6,561 nucleotides of DNA, from contig CAYFSC010000166.1 in the NCBI GenBank assembly GCA_964345695.1, positions 1 through 6,561 on the forward strand, written 5' to 3'. Positions within the stretch are counted from its first letter, which is position 1. Each line of letters begins with the position of its first letter. The position numbers were made by a program, and so were the translations under genes. Below the pieces are notes generated by a model, which saw only the letters and a list, made by a program, of their open reading frames with translations, was not told the DNA's origin and made no database searches. Shown here piece after piece: positions 1 through 6,110 of the stretch. This DNA comes from CAYFSC01 sp964345695 (GTDB lineage: Bacteria; Bacteroidota; Rhodothermia; Rhodothermales; Salinibacteraceae).

Positions 1-94
1 ACGCGGTTCAATCCGAGAGGAATTTTCCGTACGGCGCTCGTCGGGTGCCGAGACCAGACGTCCAGACGACCGGCACGGATTTCGCTTCAATTTA

Positions 95-124
95 CGGCGT
101 TCGCCAACGCCGACCTCGCGGAGG
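95..124. repeat. Two adjacent short hairpins
   Basis: Bases 95-101 (CGGCGTT) pair perfectly with 106-112 (AACGCCG) around a four-base loop. One base later, CCTC (114-117) pairs with GAGG (121-124) around a three-base loop. Neither is followed by a clear T run on either strand, so they are weak terminator candidates at best. They could mark the end of an upstream transcription unit or be structure in the 5' region of rho. Confidence 0.35.
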
Positions 125-189
125 CATCGACCCGCTTAACCAACTTTTCGCAATCCGCCGTCCTGTTCTTTATCATTCACGGGATACGT

Positions 190-214
190 TATACGCCCCT
201 TTCGTATAGAGGGG
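190..214. promoter_or_regulatory. Nested inverted repeats, possible rho control site
   Basis: TATACG (190-195) is the inverse of CGTATA (203-208), and CCCCT (196-200) is the inverse of AGGGG (210-214). The second pair interleaves with the first, so in RNA the two stems would exclude each other; the connecting loops are too short for both to form as a pseudoknot. ATACG also occurs at 184-188, giving a third partner for the CGTAT arm. TATACG could itself serve as a -10 element, but no good -35 lies 16-18 bases upstream. Either a DNA-binding dyad or an alternative RNA structure in the leader is possible. The function is inferred only. Confidence 0.3.
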
Positions 215-519
215 TTGCAGTTTCAAACGTACACGTCGGTATGCTGACGCGCACCCTGTGTGCTTGTCGGTGTTCGTTGGCCCCCCACCGGTAAGTTCGG
301 GCCTTCCACTGGCGCGCACCCGGGCCGATGCCGACTCCTTTCTACGATGAAGCACGTCTCTGTTGGGCGACATTCGCAATGTTCTTCCCGTAATTCCAGA
401 TGGGCCCCGCGGCCGGCTCCACCAGAGGCCGCAGGGTACCGCACGCTTCGGGAAGGGCTTCGGCCGACGAGGACGCCCACACCCGCCACTACGGCTCGTA
501 TCGAATCCCCATCGATCGG

Positions 520-1998
520 ATGAAGATTTCCACTCTGCAAGACAAGAAGCTGGACGAGTTGCGCGACATTGCGCGTGATCTCGACCTCACCGGCTACTCC
601 AAGCTCCGCAAGCAGGACCTGATCTACCGCATCCTCGAGGCGCAAGCCGAGGGAGCGGCCTCTGACGGATCGCCTCAGGAGGGCGAGGCGATGAAGGGCG
701 AGGCGTCTCCACCGAGCAACGGCCGCACGGAAGAGAAGACCGCCAACGGATCGTCGAAAGCAACATCCAGCTCCGACCGGTCTTCCGACCGGTCTAGGCG
801 CGGGAGGCGCCCCTCGCGCCGCGAACGCCTCTATGGCGATAAGCCCGACTACATGGCGGAGTATGACTCGGACGAGACCGAGCTCCGGGGCATGATCGAG
901 AAGGTCGGCCTTCTTGAGGTGCTGCCCGACGGGTACGGCTTTCTGCGCTCCGACGAGTTCGACTACGAATCGAGCCCGGACGACATTTACGTGTCGCCGT
1001 CGCAGATCAAGCGCTTCGGCCTGCAGGACGGCGACACGGTGCGCGGCAAGGTGCGTCCGCCAAAGGAGGGACAGAAGTTTTTCGCGCTCATCCAGGTCGA
1101 CTCGGTGAACGGGCTCCCCCCGGGAGAGGTGGAGGAGCGAGGGGACTTCGAGTACCTCACGCCCATCTTCCCGAACGAACGCCTTACGCTGGAGGTCGAC
1201 TCAGACGACTACGGCCCACGGATCCTCGACCTGTTTGCGCCCGTCGGCAAGGGCCAGCGTGGGCTGATTGTCTCGCCGCCCAAGGCCGGGAAGACGGTGC
1301 TGCTCCAGAAGATCGCCCACGGCATCACGAACAACCATCCCGACACGCACCTCATCGTGCTCCTCATCGACGAGCGGCCGGAGGAGGTGACAGACATGGA
1401 CCGGCACGTGGACGGCGAGGTCATCGCCTCGACGTTCGACCGCGATCCGGAGCGTCACGTCGAGGTGGCCGAAACGGTGCTCAGCAAGGTGCGTCGCCTC
1501 GTCGAATCGGGGCAGGACGTGACGGTCCTGCTCGACTCGATCACGCGCCTCGCCCGGGCCTACAACGCCGTGGCGCCGGGACAGGGCCGCACCCTCTCAG
1601 GCGGCATCGAGGCCGGCGCCCTGCGCGGCCCCAAGCGCTTCTTCGGCGCGGCCCGTAACATTGAGGAAGGCGGCTCGCTCACCATCATCGGCACCGCGCT
1701 CATCGACACCGGCAGCCGAATGGACGAGGTCATCTTCGAGGAGTTCAAGGGCACCGGCAACATGGAACTGGTGCTCGACCGCAAGATGGCCGACCGCCGC
1801 ATCTTCCCCGCCATCGACCTCATCAAGTCCGGCACTCGTCGCGAGGAGCTGCTCCTGTCAAAGCCGGAGAAGCAGCGCGTCTGGGTCATGCGCAAGATTC
1901 TCGCCGAGATGGATCCGATCGAGGCCATGGAGTTCCTGCTCGACAAGATGCAGGGGACCGCGAGCAACGAGGCGTTCCTGGAGAAGATGAACTCGTGA
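520..1998 (+). CDS. rho: Transcription termination factor Rho
   Basis: This encodes the 492-residue hexameric RNA-dependent ATPase/helicase that ends transcription at C-rich, unstructured RNA in the cytoplasm. Residues 1-44 form the Rho_N helical domain. Residues 45-115 are a Ser/Glu then Arg-rich low-complexity linker absent from the 419-residue E. coli protein. The RNA-binding cold-shock-like domain follows, with DGYGFLR at 137-143 and YVSPSQI at 157-163. The ATPase core has Walker A PPKAGKT at 253-259, DERPEEV at 284-290, Walker B ending in Asp339, the Q-loop region around 367-380, and SGTR at 437-440, whose Arg440 matches the E. coli arginine finger Arg366. All key residues are present, so the protein should be active. 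I chose the ATG at 520 because MKISTLQ starts the Rho_N domain; the in-frame ATG at 400 would add 40 residues of unlike composition. No Shine-Dalgarno sequence precedes it. An assembly gap begins three bases after the stop. Confidence 0.98.
   Translation: MKISTLQDKKLDELRDIARDLDLTGYSKLRKQDLIYRILEAQAEGAASDGSPQEGEAMKGEASPPSNGRTEEKTANGSSKATSSSDRSSDRSRRGRRPSRRERLYGDKPDYMAEYDSDETELRGMIEKVGLLEVLPDGYGFLRSDEFDYESSPDDIYVSPSQIKRFGLQDGDTVRGKVRPPKEGQKFFALIQVDSVNGLPPGEVEERGDFEYLTPIFPNERLTLEVDSDDYGPRILDLFAPVGKGQRGLIVSPPKAGKTVLLQKIAHGITNNHPDTHLIVLLIDERPEEVTDMDRHVDGEVIASTFDRDPERHVEVAETVLSKVRRLVESGQDVTVLLDSITRLARAYNAVAPGQGRTLSGGIEAGALRGPKRFFGAARNIEEGGSLTIIGTALIDTGSRMDEVIFEEFKGTGNMELVLDRKMADRRIFPAIDLIKSGTRREELLLSKPEKQRVWVMRKILAEMDPIEAMEFLLDKMQGTASNEAFLEKMNS
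772..795 (+). repeat. Perfect 12-bp tandem duplication inside rho linker
   Basis: TCCGACCGGTCT occurs twice head to tail (772-783 and 784-795), in frame, encoding SDRS-SDRS at Rho residues 85-92. It lies in the low-complexity linker between the Rho_N and RNA-binding domains, where length changes are tolerated. Identity at all 12 bases, including third codon positions, points to a recent slippage duplication. Each unit also contains the palindrome GACCGGTC. Confidence 0.9.
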
Positions 1999-2001
1999 GC
2001 T

Positions 2002-2101
2002 NNNNNNNNNNNNNNNNNNNNNNNNNNNNNNNNNNNNNNNNNNNNNNNNNNNNNNNNNNNNNNNNNNNNNNNNNNNNNNNNNNNNNNNNNNNNNNNNNNN
2101 N
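2002..2101. other. Assembly gap (100 N)
   Basis: Exactly 100 undetermined bases, the usual placeholder for a scaffold gap of unknown length. It begins three bases after the rho stop codon and ends one base before the A tract of the next terminator, so the rho terminator and possibly further sequence are missing. Open reading frames drawn across the N run are meaningless. Confidence 0.97.
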
Positions 2102-2102
2102 G

Positions 2103-2151
2103 AAAAAACGCCCGCCCCACGGACCGTTTTCGGTCGCGCGGAGGCGGGCGT
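2103..2151 (-). terminator. Intrinsic terminator of the zinc-ribbon gene
   Basis: On the minus strand a GC-rich hairpin is followed by a run of six T (2108-2103). The outer stem is nine perfect pairs (2108-2116 with 2143-2151). After small bulges and one mismatch the stem continues to a five-pair top (2122-2126 with 2131-2135) closed by a four-base loop (AAAA on the minus strand). It lies 25 bases beyond the stop codon of the minus-strand gene at 2177-2413, as expected for its terminator. The plus strand has no comparable T run after the stem, so it is a poor terminator for rho. It would also keep antisense transcription from entering rho. Confidence 0.88.
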
Positions 2152-2176
2152 CATATGTTTCGGGTAGAGGGCGGGA

Positions 2177-2413
2177 TCAGGCGGCGACAAGGTCGTCCGT
2201 CTGATCCAGTTCGGCGTTGTGCGATCGGCGATCCGAGGGACGCCGGCCGCACTGCAGGCAACGCTGATACCCGCTCAGAACATGCACCTCGCACAGTGTC
2301 CGCGCGTCGCAGTGCGGACAGTGGTCGTGCACCAGCGTGACGTGACCGAGGGCCGCGTGGCCGGTTCCAAGCGTGCCCACGAGCCGGTCGAGCCATTGCA
2401 GGAAGCGGTTCAT
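2177..2413 (-). CDS. Small CxxC zinc-ribbon-like protein, unknown function
   Basis: I do not recognise this 78-residue protein. An N-terminal amphipathic segment (MNRFLQWLDRLVGTLG) leads into a Cys/His-rich middle: CPHC at 32-35, a further Cys41, and CLQC at 52-55. The two CxxC pairs are 16 residues apart, the layout of a zinc ribbon, with His29, His31, His34 and His44 nearby. The tail is polar and acidic. There is no signal peptide or membrane helix. I chose the ATG at 2413 because the residues after it read as a natural N-terminus; a GTG at 2449 in the same frame would add 12 residues. No Shine-Dalgarno sequence lies before either start. A strong terminator follows, which supports a genuine single-gene unit. 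It is convergent to rho and divergent from the peptidase gene. A role in nucleic-acid or protein binding is a guess from the fold class. Confidence 0.72.
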   Translation of the reverse strand: MNRFLQWLDRLVGTLGTGHAALGHVTLVHDHCPHCDARTLCEVHVLSGYQRCLQCGRRPSDRRSHNAELDQTDDLVAA

Positions 2414-2463
2414 ATGCACCGTAACAGTTGTTCGCAGAAGCGGCGGCACAGAGCGTCCACCGC

Positions 2464-2507
2464 GTGATCACCGGAGTCAATCCCACCTCCTTCACGCGGA
2501 TCCGCGT
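2464..2507. promoter_or_regulatory. Two perfect palindromes in the divergent intergenic region
   Basis: GTGATCAC (2464-2471) and ACGCGGATCCGCGT (2494-2507) are perfect palindromes of 8 and 14 bases, centred 33 bp apart. A 14-base perfect dyad is uncommon by chance even in GC-rich DNA, and this one is non-coding. It lies between the minus-strand zinc-ribbon gene and the plus-strand peptidase gene, so a bound regulator could act on either. I cannot assign a protein family. There is no T run beside it, so it is not a terminator. Confidence 0.4.
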
Positions 2508-2516
2508 CGTCAGACA

Positions 2517-2531
2517 CCAAAGCGCTTTTGG
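2517..2531. promoter_or_regulatory. LacI/CcpA-like operator candidate 1
   Basis: CCAAAGCGCTTTTGG is a near-palindrome centred on GCGC with one extra T in the right arm. Its core AAGCGCTTT (2520-2528) is repeated exactly at 2561-2569. A CG-centred AA-GCGC-TT dyad is the pattern bound by many LacI-family regulators; the CcpA cre consensus, about TGAAAGCGCTTTCA, is the best known. No such regulator is encoded here, so the family is an inference. Confidence 0.5.
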
Positions 2532-2539
2532 TCATCGTT

Positions 2540-2547
2540 TGTTAACA
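2540..2547. repeat. TGTTAACA palindrome midway between operators
   Basis: A perfect 8-base AT-rich palindrome centred at 2543.5, that is 20 bp after the centre of operator candidate 1 and 21 bp before that of candidate 2. The even spacing of about two helical turns places all three on one DNA face. On its own an 8-mer palindrome is weak evidence. Confidence 0.3.
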
Positions 2548-2557
2548 CTTCTCTTTT

Positions 2558-2572
2558 CTGAAGCGCTTTCAG
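2558..2572. promoter_or_regulatory. LacI/CcpA-like operator candidate 2
   Basis: CTGAAGCGCTTTCAG is a near-palindrome centred on GCGC with one extra T in the right arm, like its partner at 2517-2531. It is one base short of the cre-like TGAAAGCGCTTTCA. Its centre is 41 bp from that of the first site, about four helical turns, a spacing that suits cooperative binding or looping by a dimeric or tetrameric repressor. It lies 112 bp before the peptidase start codon. Confidence 0.5.
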
Positions 2573-2599
2573 GCAGCGCGGATTGCCGCCGCCGACGGG

Positions 2600-2630
2600 T
2601 TGAATCACCGTGTGCCGTCTGAAGTATGAA
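2600..2630 (+). promoter_or_regulatory. Weak promoter candidate for the peptidase gene
   Basis: TTGAAT (2600-2605) and TATGAA (2625-2630) resemble -35 and -10 elements, but the 19-base spacer is long, and the Bacteroidota -7 consensus TAnnTTTG is not met. Transcription would start near 2637, giving a leader of about 47 bases. If real, the operator pair at 2517-2572 would lie just upstream of the polymerase site. Low certainty. Confidence 0.22.
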
Positions 2631-2683
2631 GGAAGCAATCTCAGTCAACGCTCCGCCTGACGACGCCTCCACTCCGACTGCTC

Positions 2684-5600
2684 ATGCTTCGACACACACT
2701 GTCTCTCGTCGCCTTCCTTCTTTTCCTCGGCACCGCGACGGCTCTCGGCCAGGACACCGAGCCGTTCATGCGGCATCCGGCCATCAGTCCGGACGGCGAA
2801 ACGGTCGCCTTCTCCTACCAGGGCGACATCTGGACCGTCCCGGCGGATGGCGGGCGCGCGGTGCGCCTGACGGTGCACGAGGCGTACGACGCCCATCCGC
2901 GCTGGAATGCCGACGGCTCGCAGATCGCCTTCACCAGCGACCGCTTCGGCAACGACGACCTGTACGTGATGGAGGCCGACGGCAGCACGCCGCGCCGTCT
3001 TACGTACCATTCCACCTCCGACGCCCTCGGCAGCTGGACGCCCGACGGCCGCCTGCTCTTCACGACGCGCCGCACCTTCGCGCAGGCCGAGTGGCAGAAC
3101 GAGATCTACCACGTGAGCGCCGAGGGCGGCACGCCCGACCGGCTGCTCGACGCCGTGGGCGACGCCCCCAGCATGTCGCCGGACGGCCGGTTCATTGCGC
3201 TGGAGCGCGGCTACAACCGCACCGAGAAGAAGGGCTACACCGGCCCCGCCGACCGCAACGTGTGGATCTACGACCCCGAGGCCGACGACTACCAGCAGCT
3301 GACGGAGTTTGAGGGCAACGACTACAACCCAATGTGGGGCGGCCCGCGGAGCCTCTTCTACATCAGCGAGGACGGCGGCACCTACAACCTGTATCGGCAG
3401 TCGATTTCGGAGGACGGAGACGGCGACGGCTCCGCCGAGCCGTTGACGAACTACGACGGAGATGGCGTGCGCTACTTCACCGTCAGCCAGGATGGCGAAA
3501 CCGTCGCGTTCGAGCGGCAGACGGACGTGTATGTGCTCGACGTGGGCAGCGGCGACCCCCAGAAGCTGGACGTCACCGTTCCGGCCGACTACCGGTTCGA
3601 CCCGACGGAACAGAAGACGTTCTCCCGCGAGCTGCGCGACTACGCCGTCTCGCCCGACGGCGACCAGATTGCCCTCGTCCTGCGTGGCGAGCTCTTCCTC
3701 ATGGAAAACGAGACGGGCGAGCGCCAGACGCGGCGGCTCACGCGGCACGCCTACCGCGACCGCGACCCGGCGTGGACGAGCGACTCGACGCTCGTCTTCG
3801 TCTCCGACCGCGCGGGTGGGCAGTACGATCTGTATGAGCTCCGGTCCGCCGATCCCGAAAATACCGACCTGTTCGACGCGCTCCAGTACGAGGTCACACG
3901 CCTGACCGATACCGAAGTGGACGAGCGCATCCTGTCGGTCTCGCCCAACCAGGAGAAGGTCGCGCTGCGCCGCGGATCCTTCACGGCGTACGGGGCCGGC
4001 GCGCTCGTCACAGCGGAGCTCGGCGACGGCGCGCTACAGAACGAGACGACGCTCGTCGACAGCTGGTCGGCGCCGATGGACGTAACGTGGAGCCCCGACG
4101 GCGAGTGGCTCGCCTACTCGCGCTCCGACCTCAACTTCAACGCCGAAGTCTACATCCACGCCGCCGACGGCTCGCAGGGCCCGGTGAACGTGAGCCAGCA
4201 TCCGAAGAGTGACGGCCAGCCGGTGTGGAGCCCAGACGGCTCGAAGCTCGGCTTCATCTCGAACCGCAGCTCCAACGACGCCGACGTGTGGTTTGTGTGG
4301 CTGCAGGAGGAAGACTGGGAGCGCACCGACGAAGACTGGGAGGAGGTGAAGGAGGAAAAGAAGGAGAAGGGCGACGAGGAAAGCGACTCCGTCGACGTCC
4401 AGATCGACTTCGCGGACATCCACGACCGGCTCGAGCGCGTCACGGCGCTGCCCGGCAACGAGGGCGATCCCGTCCTCTCGAAGGACGGCGATACGTTCTA
4501 CTTCGTCGCCGGGCGCAGCGGTCGGACGGGCCGTTACGACACGGAGGTCGACCTCTACAGCGTGAAGTGGGACGGTAGCGAGCAGGCGCGCATCACGCAG
4601 GGCGGCGTCTCGCCGAACGCGGTGCGTCTCAGCCCTGCCGGCGATCAGCTCTTCCTCGTGCACTCCGGCGGTCAGCTGGCCCGCGTTCCCACGAGCTCGG
4701 GCGACCTCGAACGCCTCTCGTTCGCTGCCAAGATGGAGGTTGATTACTCGGAGGAACGCAAGCAAATCTTCCACGAGACGTGGCGCGCCCTCAACCAGGG
4801 CTTCTACGACCCGGACTTCCACGGCGACGACTGGGCCGCCCTGCGCGACACGTACCGCCCGTGGGCCATGCAGGCCTCCACGATGCGCGACTTCCGCGAC
4901 GTGCTCAACCTCATGCTCGGCGAGCTGAATGCCAGCCACATGGGCTTCTACAACCAGGACCGCGCCGAGACGCAGGAGACGCGCACCGGCCGCCTGGGCG
5001 TCGAGCTCGATCCGGTGCAGAACGGCGTGGAGGTACAGCGCGTGGTCCCTCGCTCGCCCGCCGATCGCGAAGCCAGCAAACTCCGCGTGGGCGATGTCAT
5101 CACGGCCGTCGACGGCGAGAGCGTGACGGAAGCGGGCAATTTCTACAAGCTGCTGAGCGACAAAGTGGACGAGAAGGTGCTGCTGGCCGTTACCAATCCC
5201 GAGGGCGAGACGCGCAGCGTTCGCATCCGCCCGACCGGTGACCTCGACGACGAGCTCTACCGCGAGTGGGTCGAGGAGCGCAAGGAACTCACCGAAGAGT
5301 ATTCCGACGGGCGCCTCGGCTACATCCACATCGAGGGCATGAACTGGCAGAGCTTCGAGCACTTCGAGCGCGAGCTCTACGCCACGGCGCACGACAAAGA
5401 GGGCCTGATCATCGACGTGCGCTTCAACGGCGGCGGCTGGACGACCGACTTCTTGCTGACGGTGCTCAACGTGCGCCGTCACGCGTACACCGTGCCGCGC
5501 GGGGCGACGGACAACCTGGAGCAGAACCACGAGCAATTCCGCGCGCACTATCCGTTCGGCGAGCGCCTGCCGTACGCGGCGTGGACGAAGCCCGCCGCCA

Positions 5601-5959
5601 CCCTCGCCAACAACAACAGCTACTCGAACGCCGAGATCTTCTCCCACGCGTTCAAGAACCTCGACCACGGCCCGCTCGTCGGCGAACCCACGTTCGGCGC
5701 CGTCATCTCGACGGGCGGCGCGGGCCTCCTGGACGGCTCGTTCGTGCGCATGCCGTTCCGCGCGTGGTACGTCCATCAGACGGACAAAAACATGGAGCAC
5801 GGCCCCGCGATGCCCGACGTCCGCGTCTCGAATCCACCGGCCGTGAAAGCCACCGGCGAGGACCCGCAACTGCGCCGCGCTGTCGAGGAGCTGCTGCAAC
5901 AGATGGACGAGGGCACGGCCGAGCGCGACGCCTCGTCCTCCGGTGGAAGCGGACAGTAA
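2684..5959 (+). CDS. Secreted tricorn-like S41 family serine peptidase
   Basis: This 1091-residue protein has the tricorn protease architecture and should degrade peptides outside the cytoplasm. Residues 1-23 form a signal peptide (hydrophobic 6-20, likely cleavage after Ala-Leu-Gly at 20-22). TolB/WD40-like propeller blades run to about 680, marked by repeated SPDG-type turns at 35-38, 120-122, 165-168, 323-326, 470-473 and 516-519. A highly charged, Glu/Lys-rich insertion lies at 541-569. The tricorn core follows at about 690-760 with Ser751-His752, a PDZ domain at about 769-850, and the S41 domain at about 875-1050. By alignment with Thermoplasma tricorn (Ser745, His746, Ser965, Asp966, Glu1023), His752 is the general base, Ser981 the nucleophile and Glu1038 the last catalytic residue; Asp966 is Asn982 here. 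The tail (1077-1091) is a Ser/Gly-rich extension. The ATG at 2684 is chosen because it starts the signal peptide. No Shine-Dalgarno is visible. Archaeal tricorn is cytosolic, so export is the main difference. Confidence 0.95.
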   Translation: MLRHTLSLVAFLLFLGTATALGQDTEPFMRHPAISPDGETVAFSYQGDIWTVPADGGRAVRLTVHEAYDAHPRWNADGSQIAFTSDRFGNDDLYVMEADGSTPRRLTYHSTSDALGSWTPDGRLLFTTRRTFAQAEWQNEIYHVSAEGGTPDRLLDAVGDAPSMSPDGRFIALERGYNRTEKKGYTGPADRNVWIYDPEADDYQQLTEFEGNDYNPMWGGPRSLFYISEDGGTYNLYRQSISEDGDGDGSAEPLTNYDGDGVRYFTVSQDGETVAFERQTDVYVLDVGSGDPQKLDVTVPADYRFDPTEQKTFSRELRDYAVSPDGDQIALVLRGELFLMENETGERQTRRLTRHAYRDRDPAWTSDSTLVFVSDRAGGQYDLYELRSADPENTDLFDALQYEVTRLTDTEVDERILSVSPNQEKVALRRGSFTAYGAGALVTAELGDGALQNETTLVDSWSAPMDVTWSPDGEWLAYSRSDLNFNAEVYIHAADGSQGPVNVSQHPKSDGQPVWSPDGSKLGFISNRSSNDADVWFVWLQEEDWERTDEDWEEVKEEKKEKGDEESDSVDVQIDFADIHDRLERVTALPGNEGDPVLSKDGDTFYFVAGRSGRTGRYDTEVDLYSVKWDGSEQARITQGGVSPNAVRLSPAGDQLFLVHSGGQLARVPTSSGDLERLSFAAKMEVDYSEERKQIFHETWRALNQGFYDPDFHGDDWAALRDTYRPWAMQASTMRDFRDVLNLMLGELNASHMGFYNQDRAETQETRTGRLGVELDPVQNGVEVQRVVPRSPADREASKLRVGDVITAVDGESVTEAGNFYKLLSDKVDEKVLLAVTNPEGETRSVRIRPTGDLDDELYREWVEERKELTEEYSDGRLGYIHIEGMNWQSFEHFERELYATAHDKEGLIIDVRFNGGGWTTDFLLTVLNVRRHAYTVPRGATDNLEQNHEQFRAHYPFGERLPYAAWTKPAATLANNNSYSNAEIFSHAFKNLDHGPLVGEPTFGAVISTGGAGLLDGSFVRMPFRAWYVHQTDKNMEHGPAMPDVRVSNPPAVKATGEDPQLRRAVEELLQQMDEGTAERDASSSGGSGQ

Positions 5960-6018
5960 CGGGTTCTCGCACTCCGCTCGCTTGGCACCGGACGGAGAGC
6001 CGGAATGCCCCGCGCAGC

Positions 6019-6047
6019 GGGACCGACCCAGACGCCGCATCGGTCCC
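6019..6047. repeat. Perfect 8-bp inverted repeat after the peptidase gene
   Basis: GGGACCGA (6019-6026) pairs perfectly with TCGGTCCC (6040-6047) around a 13-base loop. A smaller overlapping stem, CCCGC (6009-6013) with GCGGG (6017-6021), competes for the left arm, and GGCGC (6053-6057) can pair with GCGCC (6064-6068) just beyond. No T run follows, so this is not a classical intrinsic terminator. It may stabilise the 3' end of the peptidase mRNA or work with Rho. It fills part of the 151-bp spacer before the glycosylase gene. Confidence 0.35.
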
Positions 6048-6110
6048 TCGCAGGCGCTTCCTGGCGCCGCCGTTCGGACTCACGCCTCCGGAACCGCTCC
6101 CCTCGCTCGG

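Larger units (their letters stand above)
1..519. other. Non-coding region upstream of rho
   Basis: I find no convincing gene in these 519 bases. One forward frame stays open from base 1 to a stop near 294, but it lacks an early start codon and its translation has no recognisable motif or strong third-position GC bias, so I do not call it. The stretch is visibly less GC-rich than the neighbouring genes around 120-230, as expected of promoter DNA. It carries two adjacent small hairpins (95-124) and a nested inverted repeat (190-214). The rho promoter and a leader of perhaps 300 bases most likely lie here, but no canonical -35/-10 pair stands out. The end of an upstream transcript could also fall in the first 125 bases. 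Confidence 0.6.

Noticed and set aside
1..20. GGTTCAATCC, resembling a tRNA T-loop
   Set aside because: The five bases on either side do not pair as a T-stem, and no acceptor stem or CCA follows, so it is not the end of a tRNA gene.
45..76. GTGCCG (45-50) and CGGCAC (71-76) inverted repeat, with CCAGACG repeated at 54-60 and 62-68 between them
   Set aside because: The six-pair stem has a 20-base loop and no T run, and such short matches are expected by chance in GC-rich DNA.
1..294. Forward frame open from base 1 to a stop at about 294, possibly the end of an upstream gene
   Set aside because: There is no recognisable protein motif, third-position composition is mixed, and the translation has several Cys/Arg/Ser runs typical of a non-coding frame. 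It cannot be excluded, but support is too thin to call.
400..519. N-terminal extension of Rho by 40 residues from the ATG at 400
   Set aside because: The extra residues are Arg/Ala/His-rich and unlike any Rho start, while MKISTLQ at 520 is exactly where the Rho_N domain begins.
2103..2151. Hairpin as the terminator of rho
   Set aside because: The T run follows the stem only on the minus strand. On the plus strand the stem is followed by a mixed sequence, and an unknown distance separates it from rho.
2151..2495. Minus-strand frame starting GTG at 2495, with a GGAGGTG sequence nearby that resembles a Shine-Dalgarno
   Set aside because: It overlaps the zinc-ribbon gene in another frame, its translation is Arg/Ala/Pro-rich without motifs, it runs through the terminator stem, and neighbouring genes do not use Shine-Dalgarno sequences.
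4034..6040. A 668-codon open frame on the minus strand across the peptidase gene
   Set aside because: It is antisense to an unmistakable coding sequence. Long antisense frames are expected in GC-rich genes with strong third-position GC bias, and its translation is low-complexity Val/Ala/Arg/Glu-rich sequence without motifs. The minus-strand frame at 2645-3748 is the same effect.
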